NCBI RefSeq assembly: GCF_000170895.1
Contig: NZ_ABCS01000073.1
Span: forward strand, 1-52,554
Length of the DNA: 52,554 nucleotides
Direction: 5' to 3'
Source: Plesiocystis pacifica SIR-1
Lineage (GTDB): Bacteria; Myxococcota_A; Polyangia; Nannocystales; Nannocystaceae
The position numbers and the translations under genes are program-made. The stretch's first letter is position 1. Each line of letters begins with the position of its first letter. This document shows positions 42,490 to 50,148 of the stretch, one piece after another. The notes below the pieces were generated by a model. The model saw nothing but the letters and a program-made list of their open reading frames with translations. It was not told where the DNA came from and did not search any database.

Positions 42490-43608
42490 TCAGCCGCCGG
42501 GGGCTTCACCGGGGCGCGCGGGGCCGCCGAGGCTGGTGGGCCGGGGCTCGAGCGACTCGAAGTGACGCTCGGCCAGGCGGCGCTCGGGCGCCTCGGGCTC
42601 GCTGCGCGCGAGGTAGGCCTTCCACAGCCGCAGGGCGCCGGACTGCTCGAGCTTGACGGTCTTGGCGAAGGCGCGGAAGTAGAGCCGCTCGTGCAGGGGC
42701 ATGGCGGTCTCGAGGCCGCGGTGGGTGCTGCGGTCGCCGTCGGCGTTGAGGGCCGAGATCATGTAGCGCTTGGCGCCCGAGGGGTCGCCGGCGCGGTCGA
42801 GGACCAGGCCCATGACGTAGAGCGAGGCGACGCGGTCGTTGCCCGGGGCGTCGAGCAGGGCGCGGGAGGCGAAGGCGAGGGCGCGGTCGAGGTCGCCGGC
42901 GTAGAGCGCAGCAAGGGCGAACAAGCGGCGCAGCTTCCAGCCCTCGATGGCTCCTTCGGCGAGGGCGCGCTCGAACGCGGCGTCGGCCCCGTCGAAGTCG
43001 CGGAGCTGAAGCAGGGCCCGGCCGCGCCAGTACTCGAGGCCGAAGGCGCGGTGGTCTCGACGGCGGCGCAGCTCCGCCTCGGCCCGGTCGATCCACTCGA
43101 GGGCGCGGCGCTTGCTGGCCTCGGTGTCCGCCGCCAGGGCGCTCAGGTCGGTGGTCTCGTCGAGGCCCTCGGGCAGGTCGAAGCGGCGCATGAGCTCGAC
43201 GCGGACGGCCATGGTCAGGACCTCCGGCGTGTTCGGGCAGTCCCGGACCTGGTACTCCCAGTGGTGACCCTCGCGGAAGGTGTTGGCGCGCTCGCTGAAG
43301 CTCCACAGCTGCTGCCCGCCCTCGTTGGCGGTGTTGCTGCAGGTCAGCCACGAGCGGCTGTTGGCCTGGGCCCACACCGTCGCCGTGGCCTTGACGGACT
43401 TGGGCGCCTGCTCGGCCGCTTCCCCGGCCTCTTTGCCTTCGAGGGCCTCGCGCAGCTTGGGGTCCGACTCGCCCCCGATCACCCCCTCGTTGCCGAGGGC
43501 GCGGGCCTCCTCCGCGCCTGGCGGCGTCCGGCCCGGAGCCTCGCCCTGGAGCAGCCCCTGGAGCAGGAGGGGCGCGAGCAAGGCGGTGAGCGCGGCGAGG
43601 CGGAGCAC
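42490..43608 (-). CDS. Exported TPR-like protein
   Basis: A 372-residue protein. GTG 43608 is chosen as start because a signal peptide begins there (LRLAALTALLAPLLLQGLLQG); the longer upstream frame is Ser/Arg/Pro-rich and runs antisense to the start of the membrane protein gene. Residues about 75-140 contain two Cys (SWLTCSNT, VRDCPNT). From about 170 onward helical repeats of TPR type appear (LEYWRGRALLQLRDFDGADAAFERAL, FALAALYAGDLDRALAFASRAL). It is probably a periplasmic scaffold. It is divergent from the membrane protein at 43706 (97-bp gap) and lies 55 bp upstream of panB on the same strand, so read-through into panBC is possible. Confidence 0.8.
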   Translation of the reverse strand: MLRLAALTALLAPLLLQGLLQGEAPGRTPPGAEEARALGNEGVIGGESDPKLREALEGKEAGEAAEQAPKSVKATATVWAQANSRSWLTCSNTANEGGQQLWSFSERANTFREGHHWEYQVRDCPNTPEVLTMAVRVELMRRFDLPEGLDETTDLSALAADTEASKRRALEWIDRAEAELRRRRDHRAFGLEYWRGRALLQLRDFDGADAAFERALAEGAIEGWKLRRLFALAALYAGDLDRALAFASRALLDAPGNDRVASLYVMGLVLDRAGDPSGAKRYMISALNADGDRSTHRGLETAMPLHERLYFRAFAKTVKLEQSGALRLWKAYLARSEPEAPERRLAERHFESLEPRPTSLGGPARPGEAPGG

Positions 43609-43705
43609 GGGGTGAGTATGGATCGAAGGCCCGGACCTTCGCCACCAGGGGGGGCGCCTGCGCCAAAAAGTTGACGCCCCGGCCGAGCTGGAGAGACTCG
43701 ACGCG

Positions 43706-44263
43706 ATGGCCGAAGGCCCGCCGAATTCTCGACCCCGCGCCGCGAAGCCCTCATCCGGCCCGGATGAGCAGCTGCTGGTCGATCCCGAGACCGTGGAGGC
43801 CGTGCGCCGGGCCATGGTCCGCGGCGGCGAGCTGCTGCGCGAGGGCGTGGGCGGTGCGCTGGTCACGGCTGGCCGCGCCGTGGGCCGAGGGTGTGCATCC
43901 GCTGCGCGCTGGGTCTGGCCTCGACTGCGGCGCGCGAGCGTGGCCACAGCACAGCTGAGCTGGCGCGGCCTGAGCTCCGCGGCCCGGTGGAGCTGGGCCA
44001 AGCGCGAGCTGCTGACCCGCGTGGGTCACCGCGCGCTGTGGTGGGGAGCCCTGGCGATCCTCGTGCTCGTCGGCCAGGCCCTGCTCAGCGGGGCCGGGGA
44101 CGCCGAGCTGCTCGAGTCCGCCTTCTTTTGGTTCGTCGGCGGGCTCTCGATGTCCGTGCTGGTCCTCGTCGGCGCCCCCGAGGCGCGCATGCGCGTGGGC
44201 GCCTTCGCGTTGGCGAGCGGCCACGGGGCCCTGGGGCTGTTGGTCCTGCTGACCTCGGCCTGA
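43706..44263 (+). CDS. Small integral membrane protein, unknown function
   Basis: A 185-residue protein. Residues 1-100 are soluble, basic and Ala/Arg-rich with amphipathic helices. Residues about 108-185 form three hydrophobic helices (ALWWGALAILVLVGQALL, AFFWFVGGLSMSVLVLVG, VGAFALASGHGALGLLVLL). I recognise no family. It starts at ATG 43706. The LysR gene begins 19 bp after its stop on the same strand, so the two may be co-transcribed. Confidence 0.75.
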   Translation: MAEGPPNSRPRAAKPSSGPDEQLLVDPETVEAVRRAMVRGGELLREGVGGALVTAGRAVGRGCASAARWVWPRLRRASVATAQLSWRGLSSAARWSWAKRELLTRVGHRALWWGALAILVLVGQALLSGAGDAELLESAFFWFVGGLSMSVLVLVGAPEARMRVGAFALASGHGALGLLVLLTSA

Positions 44264-44282
44264 ACTCCGCTACTCTAGGGCG

Positions 44283-45227
44283 GTGGACTGGGACGACCTC
44301 CGCCACTTCCTCGCCCTCGCGCGTTCGGGCTCGGTCCGGGCGGCGGGCAAGCGCCTGCGGGTGAGCCACTCGACCGTGGCGCGCCGGGTCGAAGGCCTCG
44401 AGGCGCGGCTGCGCACCCGCTTGTTCGACCGCAGCCGAGACGGCTACACGCTCACCGAGGCCGGACGCCGAATGCTCGCCCGCGCCGAGGGCATCGAGGG
44501 CGCGGTCGACAGCCTCGAGCGCGAGCTCGTCGGCCAGGACGAGCGCCTCGAGGGCACGGCGTCGATCACCTGCTGCGACCACTGGATCGCCGACCTGCTC
44601 GTCATCGGGCTCGGGCCCTTCCTCGCCGCGCACCCGGGGATCGAGCTGCAGGTAGCCGTCGATAGCCGGCTCTTCGACCTGTCCAAGCGCGAGGCGGACA
44701 TCGCGATCCGAGCGACGGCGCGGGGCGAGACCCCGGCCGAGCACCTGCTCGGCGTGCGCCTGCAGCCGATCTACCTGGCCAGCTACGTGGGCGCGGGGCA
44801 TGTCGAGCGCCTCGACCCCGAGGGCCCCGACGCGCGCTGGCTGGGCTTCGACGACGCGCGGGTGCAGCGGGCCATGGTCGCGACCTCGGCCTACCCGGCG
44901 CTCCCGCTGTGGGGGCGCTTTTCCTCCTTCGAGCTGATGGTCCGCGCGACGCGTCAGGGCTTGGGGTTGGCGATGTTGCCCACCTACGTCGGCGATCGAG
45001 CGCCCTCGCTGGTCCGGCTGGCCGGCGACACCCCACGCCACGTCGGCGAGCTGTGGCTCGTGTGCCACCCCGATCTCCGGGACAACGCGCGTTTGAGGGC
45101 GATTCGAGCGAAGATCCGCGAGCTGTTCGAGGCCGCCGCCCCGACCTTCCGCGGGGAGTGTCCGGTTCATGCACCGCAGCGTCCGATCGATGCGCCCGGC
45201 GCCGATGGGAATTCCAGCGTAGCTTGA
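44283..45227 (+). CDS. LysR-family transcriptional regulator
   Basis: A 314-residue regulator (GTG 44283). The N-terminal winged helix-turn-helix (about 3-62) reads LRHFLALARSGSVRAAGKRLRVSHSTVARRVEGLEARLRTRLFDR, a typical LysR recognition block. The effector domain (about 90-290) follows: DVxIRAT-type strand ADIAIRATARGE and GLGLAMLPTYVGD. The last approximately 20 residues are disordered. Targets often include the adjacent genes; here a methyltransferase starts 27 bp downstream on the same strand, so autoregulation of this run is possible. Confidence 0.95.
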   Translation: MDWDDLRHFLALARSGSVRAAGKRLRVSHSTVARRVEGLEARLRTRLFDRSRDGYTLTEAGRRMLARAEGIEGAVDSLERELVGQDERLEGTASITCCDHWIADLLVIGLGPFLAAHPGIELQVAVDSRLFDLSKREADIAIRATARGETPAEHLLGVRLQPIYLASYVGAGHVERLDPEGPDARWLGFDDARVQRAMVATSAYPALPLWGRFSSFELMVRATRQGLGLAMLPTYVGDRAPSLVRLAGDTPRHVGELWLVCHPDLRDNARLRAIRAKIRELFEAAAPTFRGECPVHAPQRPIDAPGADGNSSVA

Positions 45228-45254
45228 AGAGCGACCCCCACGCAGGACCGCCGC

Positions 45255-45908
45255 ATGCCGACCGAAGCTACATTTTGGAACGACCTCGCCCCGCGCTACG
45301 CCGCCCGACCCGTCCAGGACCCCGACGCCTTCGAGCGCAAGATCGCGATCACCCAGGGGAAGATGAAGCCCGCGGACACGATCCTCGAGGTCGGCTGCGG
45401 CACGGGCTCGCTGGCCCTGCGTCTGGCCGACCACGCGGCTCGGATCCACGGCATCGACATCTCGAGCGAGATGATCCGCATCGCCGAGGGCAAGGTCGAG
45501 CGCGAGGGCGTCACCAACCTCAGCTTCGAGGTGGGTCCCTTCGACGAGCGCTTCGACACCTTCGCGCCCGGGACCGTCGACGGGATCCTCGCCTACAGCA
45601 TCCTCCATCTCCTCGATGACCGTCAGGCCGCCCTCAAGCGCATCTACGGGCTGCTGAAGCCGGGCGGCTTCTTCGTCGCGTCGACGGTGTGCCTGGGCAA
45701 CACCTGGGTGCCCTACAAGCCCATGTTGGCCGTGATGCGCTGGCTCGGGAAGGCGCCGAAGCGCGTGGACGTGCTCGCGACGCAGACCCTGGTCGACGAC
45801 ATCCAGGCGGCGGGCTTCGTCGACGTGGAGTGCCCCGACGTCGGCGCGGATCCGATCGTCTGCTTCACGGTCGCGCGCAAGCCAGACTCAATCATTGACC
45901 CCAACTGA
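45255..45908 (+). CDS. Class I SAM-dependent methyltransferase
   Basis: A 217-residue methyltransferase. Motif I is ILEVGCGTGSLAL (about 43-55), the acidic loop is IHGIDISSEMI, and the post-motif strand is DGILAYSILHLLDD, with LKPGGFFVASTV as motif III. It is the methyltransf_25/UbiE-like type, small and single-domain. The substrate is not apparent. It follows the LysR gene after 27 bp. Two hairpins follow its stop (45908-45952). Confidence 0.92.
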   Translation: MPTEATFWNDLAPRYAARPVQDPDAFERKIAITQGKMKPADTILEVGCGTGSLALRLADHAARIHGIDISSEMIRIAEGKVEREGVTNLSFEVGPFDERFDTFAPGTVDGILAYSILHLLDDRQAALKRIYGLLKPGGFFVASTVCLGNTWVPYKPMLAVMRWLGKAPKRVDVLATQTLVDDIQAAGFVDVECPDVGADPIVCFTVARKPDSIIDPN

Positions 45909-45952
45909 CGGTCACCTGACCGTTGCCGGAGCCGACGCCGCACACGGCTCCG
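45908..45952. terminator. Two hairpins between convergent genes
   Basis: ACGGTCA-CC-TGACCGT (45908-45923) overlaps the methyltransferase stop by its first base. CGGAGCCG-N10-CGGCTCCG (45927-45952) follows. They lie between convergent genes (next gene ends at 45988 on the minus strand). No T-run is present, so they may act as Rho-dependent or mRNA-end structures. Confidence 0.45.
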
Positions 45953-45987
45953 CCGCCAACGCGCGCTGGAGCGGAGGACGAGCCCAA

Positions 45988-46593
45988 TCAGCGGTAGGGG
46001 TCGCCCGGCTCCGCGGACAGGCCGTGGAGGAAGGTGACCATCAAGACCACGGTGCGCTCGAAGTCGCTGGCGGTGGCCTCGAGCAGGTGCGTCGCGGTGT
46101 CGACGTTGGGCCAGCGGGCGCGCTCGCGCTCGCGCTCGACGATGTCGATGACGGTCGCGTCGGGCATGCCCGAGGCCTGGAGTCGCTCACGCAGGTCGCC
46201 GGGGAGCTGGGCGACGGCCTCGAGCCAACCTTCGAGCAGCTCCCGCCCGCGCAGGCGGGGGGCCTCCCCGCCCACGTAGACGATGTCGCCGACGAGGGAC
46301 TCCCCCGCCTGAGCCCGGAGCAGGACCAGGTCGAAGTGGTCGACGACGCGGTCGAGCTCCTCGAGGACCACGCGGGTGCGCTCGAGGAAGTCCGGCGGCA
46401 TCTGGGCCGTGACGCGGTCGAGGGCCTCGAAGGGGTCGGTGGCGCTCTCGTCCGCGGAGGGCAGGGGCAGGGCGACGCCGCGCCGGGCTCGACGGTCGCG
46501 TCGCCGGGCCCGCGCGCTGAGCCGCCGCCCGGTGACGTCCCAGGCGAGGTTGCCGATGCCGGCGGCGAGCAAGAGGGTGATCTCGATGACCAT
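45988..46593 (-). CDS. Hypothetical protein with N-terminal hydrophobic segment
   Basis: A 201-residue protein, ATG 46593. It begins MVIEITLLLAAGIGNLAWDV, a short hydrophobic stretch that could be a single membrane anchor, followed by the basic segment RRLSARARRRDRRARR. The remainder (about 55-201) is helical and acidic (DPFEALDRVTAQMPPDFLERTRVVLEELDRV, LLEGWLEAVAQLPGDL). I recognise no family. It faces the methyltransferase gene tail to tail. The upstream region (46594-46829) has an inverted repeat but no other gene. Confidence 0.72.
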   Translation of the reverse strand: MVIEITLLLAAGIGNLAWDVTGRRLSARARRRDRRARRGVALPLPSADESATDPFEALDRVTAQMPPDFLERTRVVLEELDRVVDHFDLVLLRAQAGESLVGDIVYVGGEAPRLRGRELLEGWLEAVAQLPGDLRERLQASGMPDATVIDIVERERERARWPNVDTATHLLEATASDFERTVVLMVTFLHGLSAEPGDPYR

Positions 46594-46657
46594 GGCGCGC
46601 CCGTCGACAATAGAAGGCTTCGGGGCATTGCCAAAGACTCCCGCAAAAACGGGGTGG

Positions 46658-46714
46658 TTTCACCGCCCATCCCCGGCGGTCGGGCTACGCCCTCCAGTCT
46701 GCCGAGCGGTGAAA
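46658..46714. repeat. Long-spaced inverted repeat upstream of the hypothetical gene
   Basis: TTTCACCGC (46658-46666) and GCGGTGAAA (46706-46714) are perfect 9-bp complements 39 bp apart, in the 236-bp intergenic region between the DUF6702 stop (46830) and the hypothetical gene start (46593). The inner part can also pair (CCGCC/GGCGG). Position suggests an operator or a leader structure. Confidence 0.4.
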
Positions 46715-46829
46715 ACGAGCTCCGATGTCCTACCGAGAAAGGCAGCCGCCCACGGGTTCAACGCCAGCTGAGTCCGTGGACGATGCTTTCGTGGATCATG
46801 GGTCCCGGCGCGGCCGGGGTGGGCGACTG

Positions 46830-47363
46830 CTAGAGCGCCTGAGGCTCGTCGCCGCGGCGGAACAGCAGGCTGCGCCGGCCCTCGGGGAGCACGAGGTTGA
46901 CCGTGTTCTCCTGCTGCACCTCGAGCTCGAAGAGCAGGCGGACGTGGAGCTTCAGGCCGGTCAGCTTGGGGGGCACGGCGAACTCGAAGTAGATCCAGGC
47001 CTCGTCGACCCCGACCTCGCGGCCGACGAGGTGCACGCCGTAGAGGATGCCGTCGGCGCCGATGACCCGAAAGTCCTCCCGGAGCATGCGCTCGAGCTCC
47101 CGGTCGGCCTCGCTGCGGGCGTCGAAGGGCTGCTCGGCGACGCTCACGGCCTTGCCCAGGCGCCGGCTCAGCTCGGCGTCGAGGTCTTCCGGGGTCAGGC
47201 GCAGGGAGACCTCGAGGCGCCCGGCCTCGGGGCGGTGGTGGGCCTCGGCGATGCTGACGTGGTAGGGGTGCGCCGCGGCGCGACGCGGGAGGCCCAGCGC
47301 GCTCGCCAGCCCGACCACGCACAGGCCGCCCAGGCCGCCCAGACCGCGGCGAGACAGGCTCAC
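46830..47363 (-). CDS. DUF6702 family protein
   Basis: A 177-residue exported protein. GTG 47363 overlaps the upstream stop in GTGA (47360-47363), so translation is coupled to the M1 peptidase. The signal peptide contains a twin arginine (SLSRRGLGGLGGLCVVGLASALG) and probably ends at AAAHP. The mature start HPYHVSIAEAHH and EVSLRLTPEDLDAELSRRLGK match DUF6702, a family usually found next to M1-type metallopeptidases. RR followed by Gly/Leu looks Tat-like, but the motif is not complete. Its function is unknown; it may be a partner or chaperone of the peptidase. Confidence 0.85.
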   Translation of the reverse strand: MSLSRRGLGGLGGLCVVGLASALGLPRRAAAHPYHVSIAEAHHRPEAGRLEVSLRLTPEDLDAELSRRLGKAVSVAEQPFDARSEADRELERMLREDFRVIGADGILYGVHLVGREVGVDEAWIYFEFAVPPKLTGLKLHVRLLFELEVQQENTVNLVLPEGRRSLLFRRGDEPQAL

Positions 47364-49753
47364 TTCGCGGCCTCGGGCTTGGCTTCGGGCTGGCTCTGAT
47401 CCGTCGCCTTGGTCTCGCGGTCGCGGGCCTGCTGCATCGGGTTCTTGCCGCCCTTGGGGTTCTTGTAGACCTGAAAGCGCGTGCTCTCGACCTGGGGCGG
47501 GTAGTGGTTGTTGCTCGTGTCGGCGTCGGCGGTCTCGAGGTGGGGGTCGAGGTGCACGGCGACCACGGGCTCGGCGGTCATGAACAGCTTGGTCACGCGC
47601 TCGGCGTTGCGGCGCCAGATCTCGGCGGGGATGCGGACCTCCTCGCGGGCCCCGCTGGCCAGCTCGAGCTCGACGATCAGCGGCATGACCAGGCCGCCGC
47701 GGTTGGCGAAGGTCACGGCCGTGAAGTGGGGCAGCTTCTGGATCAGCGCCTTGTCCTCGTCGCTGAGGAACTTCATCAGCCGCTCGTAGCTGGCGATGTC
47801 CTCGGGCACGACGTCGAGGGGGTCGTACTCGTTGTAGAAGTCGCTCAGGCCCTCGATCTCGTCGACGAGCTTGGGCTGCTCGGCGTTGCGGCGCTGGCTC
47901 TGGGTCACGGGGTGGGCGTCGCGCTCGGCCTTTTGCAGGGCCTTGGCCTCGCGCGGGTCGAGGGGCTCCATGACGTGGGCGGTGACGCCCTCGACGGCGA
48001 TGTCGACGTGGCCCGTGGTGTAGAACCACCCGCGCCAAAACCAGTCGAGGTCGACGCCCGAGGCGTCCTCCATGGTCCGGAAGAAGTCCGCGGGCATGGG
48101 CCGCTTGAACTGCCAGCGCCGGGCGTAGGTGCGAAAGGCGTGGTCGAAGAGCTCGCGCCCGAGCACGGTCTCGCGCAGGATGTTGAGGGCCGTGGCCGGC
48201 TTGGCGTAGGCGTTGTTGCCCTTTTGCAGCAGCGAGTCCGCGTTGGTCATGATCGGGACCTGGTAGTCGCTGAGCATGTAGGGGACGATCTTCTCGGGCT
48301 CGCCGCGGCGGCTGGGGTAGTCGGTCTCCCAGGCCTGCTCGGTGAGGAACTGCAAGAAGGTGTTGAGGCCCTCGTCCATCCACGTCCACTGACGCTCATC
48401 GGAGTTGATGATCATCGGGAAGAAGTTGTGCCCGACCTCGTGGATGACCACGGAGATCAGCCCGTACTTGGTCCGCTTGGTGTAGGTCCCGTCCTTCTCC
48501 GGGCGCGGCCCGTTGAAGCAGATCATCGGGTACTCCATGCCGCCGACGGGGCCGTTGACGGAGATGGCCACGGGGTAGGGGTACTCGAAGGTGTAGTGGG
48601 AGTAGCTGCGCAGGGTGTGGGCGATGGCCGTGGTCGAGTAGCGGCTCCACAGCGGCTCGGCCTCGTTGGGGTAAAAGGACATCGCGAGCACGTCCTGCTC
48701 GCCCACGCGCACGGACTCGGCGTCCCAGATGAACTTGCGCGAGCTGGCGAAGGCGAAGTCGCGGACGTTGTCGGCCTTGAACTTCCAGGTCTTGGTGTCC
48801 GTGGCCTTGGGCGAGGCGGCGGTCTGCGCGGCCTCCTCGGGGGTGACGATGAACGCGGGGGTGCCCTTCTTGGGCGTCTCGTCGACCTTCTTGGCGGCCT
48901 TGACCCGGGCCTTGCCGGCGTCTTCGACGGCCTTGAGGCGATCGATCTGGGCCTTGCTCAGGACCTGCTTGGGGTTTTGCAGCACGCCGGTCGCGGTCAC
49001 GATGTGGTCGGCGGGCGCGGTGATCTCGACCTCGTAGTCCCCGAACTCGAGGGCGAACTCGCCGGCCCCGAGGTAGGCCTTGTGCTGCCAGCCGTTGACG
49101 TCGTCGTAGGGGGCCAGGCGCGGGAACCACTGGGCGATCTCGTAGAGGGTGTTGCCGTCCTCGAAGCGCTCGTAGCCCCCGCGGCCGCCGACGCGCTTGG
49201 ACTCGTTGACGGCGTGGCTCCAGTCGACCTCGAAGCGCATCGACTTGCCGGGCTCGAGGGGCTCGGCCAGGTCGACGCGCATCATCGTGCCCACGATGGT
49301 GTGCGGCAGGGCCTTGCCCTTGCTCTCGACCCGCGAAATCGTGACCGAGCCGTCGAAGGTCTGGCGGGCGAGCATGCGCACCAGCCCCGAGAAGGGCACG
49401 CGCTCGAGGGCGTAGCTGGTCGAGGTCAGGGCCGCCGCCGAGCCCGGCGCGAAGATGTTGGCGTCGAGCTGCAGCCACAGGTAATCGAGGCCGTCGGGGG
49501 AGTTGTTTTGGTAGTCGATGCGCTCGCTGCCGATGATCCGCTGGGTCGCGTCGTCGAGGGTGACGGCGATGCGGTAGTCGACCTCCTGTTGCCAGTAGCG
49601 ATGGCCCGGGGCGCCCGAAGGCGCGCGCGTCGTCGTCGGCGTGGGCAGATCCTCGTCTAGCTGGCGGAAGGGGTCCGCGAGGGGGTCGACGACGGGGTTG
49701 GTGACCGCGAGGATGAGGCCGATGAGAGGGGCGACGAAGGGGCCAGGCATCAC
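47360..49753 (-). CDS. M1-family zinc metallopeptidase, exported
   Basis: A 797-residue peptidase; GTG 49753 is directly followed by ATG 49750, and either is usable. A signal peptide (FVAPLIGLILAV) leads. The domain order is beta-sandwich (about 55-255), an insert of about 65 residues rich in Lys/Ala/Glu (260-325), and the catalytic domain with GGMEYP (404-409, variant of GAMEN) and HEVGHNFFPMIINSDERQWTWMDEG (438-462). Zinc ligands are His438, His442 and Glu461, and the base is Glu439. A C-terminal helical region and a Lys/Glu/Pro tail (KATDQSQPEAKPEAAK) end the protein. It likely trims peptides from the N-terminus outside the inner membrane. It is translationally coupled with DUF6702 downstream. 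Confidence 0.95.
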   Translation of the reverse strand: MMPGPFVAPLIGLILAVTNPVVDPLADPFRQLDEDLPTPTTTRAPSGAPGHRYWQQEVDYRIAVTLDDATQRIIGSERIDYQNNSPDGLDYLWLQLDANIFAPGSAAALTSTSYALERVPFSGLVRMLARQTFDGSVTISRVESKGKALPHTIVGTMMRVDLAEPLEPGKSMRFEVDWSHAVNESKRVGGRGGYERFEDGNTLYEIAQWFPRLAPYDDVNGWQHKAYLGAGEFALEFGDYEVEITAPADHIVTATGVLQNPKQVLSKAQIDRLKAVEDAGKARVKAAKKVDETPKKGTPAFIVTPEEAAQTAASPKATDTKTWKFKADNVRDFAFASSRKFIWDAESVRVGEQDVLAMSFYPNEAEPLWSRYSTTAIAHTLRSYSHYTFEYPYPVAISVNGPVGGMEYPMICFNGPRPEKDGTYTKRTKYGLISVVIHEVGHNFFPMIINSDERQWTWMDEGLNTFLQFLTEQAWETDYPSRRGEPEKIVPYMLSDYQVPIMTNADSLLQKGNNAYAKPATALNILRETVLGRELFDHAFRTYARRWQFKRPMPADFFRTMEDASGVDLDWFWRGWFYTTGHVDIAVEGVTAHVMEPLDPREAKALQKAERDAHPVTQSQRRNAEQPKLVDEIEGLSDFYNEYDPLDVVPEDIASYERLMKFLSDEDKALIQKLPHFTAVTFANRGGLVMPLIVELELASGAREEVRIPAEIWRRNAERVTKLFMTAEPVVAVHLDPHLETADADTSNNHYPPQVESTRFQVYKNPKGGKNPMQQARDRETKATDQSQPEAKPEAAK

Positions 49754-50148
49754 AGGGCCGACACCATAACAGTCTGGCCAGGTTTCGCTGGGTGTGGTCG
49801 CGCGTGGGTTCAGGTCCCAGTTTTGGGCCCAATGGCGCTGAAGGGCGACGTGGCGTGATGTGCGTGGACCGGAGTGGAGGGAAGAGTTTTACCCATCCTC
49901 GGACCCGGGCTCGCCATGTCACCGTCGTGTCTGCGCCGAGTCGTCGGGACGTGGCCACCTGTCGTCGTCTGGTTTGAGGGCTGAGACCTTCATTTCACGG
50001 TCTGCGAGTGTGATCGAGGTCCCAAAGTCCGCGCAGCCCTCGGGGGTCGCGGGCTCGGGCTTTCGAGCGCGGCGTGCAGCTCATTGGGCGCCCGCGCATC
50101 GACATTCGCCCGTGGATTCAACTGTCGAGTCATCCAGTTGGGGGGGAC
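49754..50148. promoter_or_regulatory. Divergent intergenic region between M1 peptidase and DUF2339 genes
   Basis: A 395-bp stretch without a convincing gene: the frames there are short and Arg/Ser-rich. It must hold the promoters of both divergent genes. I see no clear -35/-10 pair. A GGGGGG run lies 3 nt before the ATG at 50149 and is the only ribosome-binding-like element for the DUF2339 gene. Confidence 0.5.

Noticed and set aside
40610..43608. TPR protein as a pantothenate pathway component
   Set aside because: Proximity to panB (55 bp) is the only link; the protein is exported and has no enzymatic motif.
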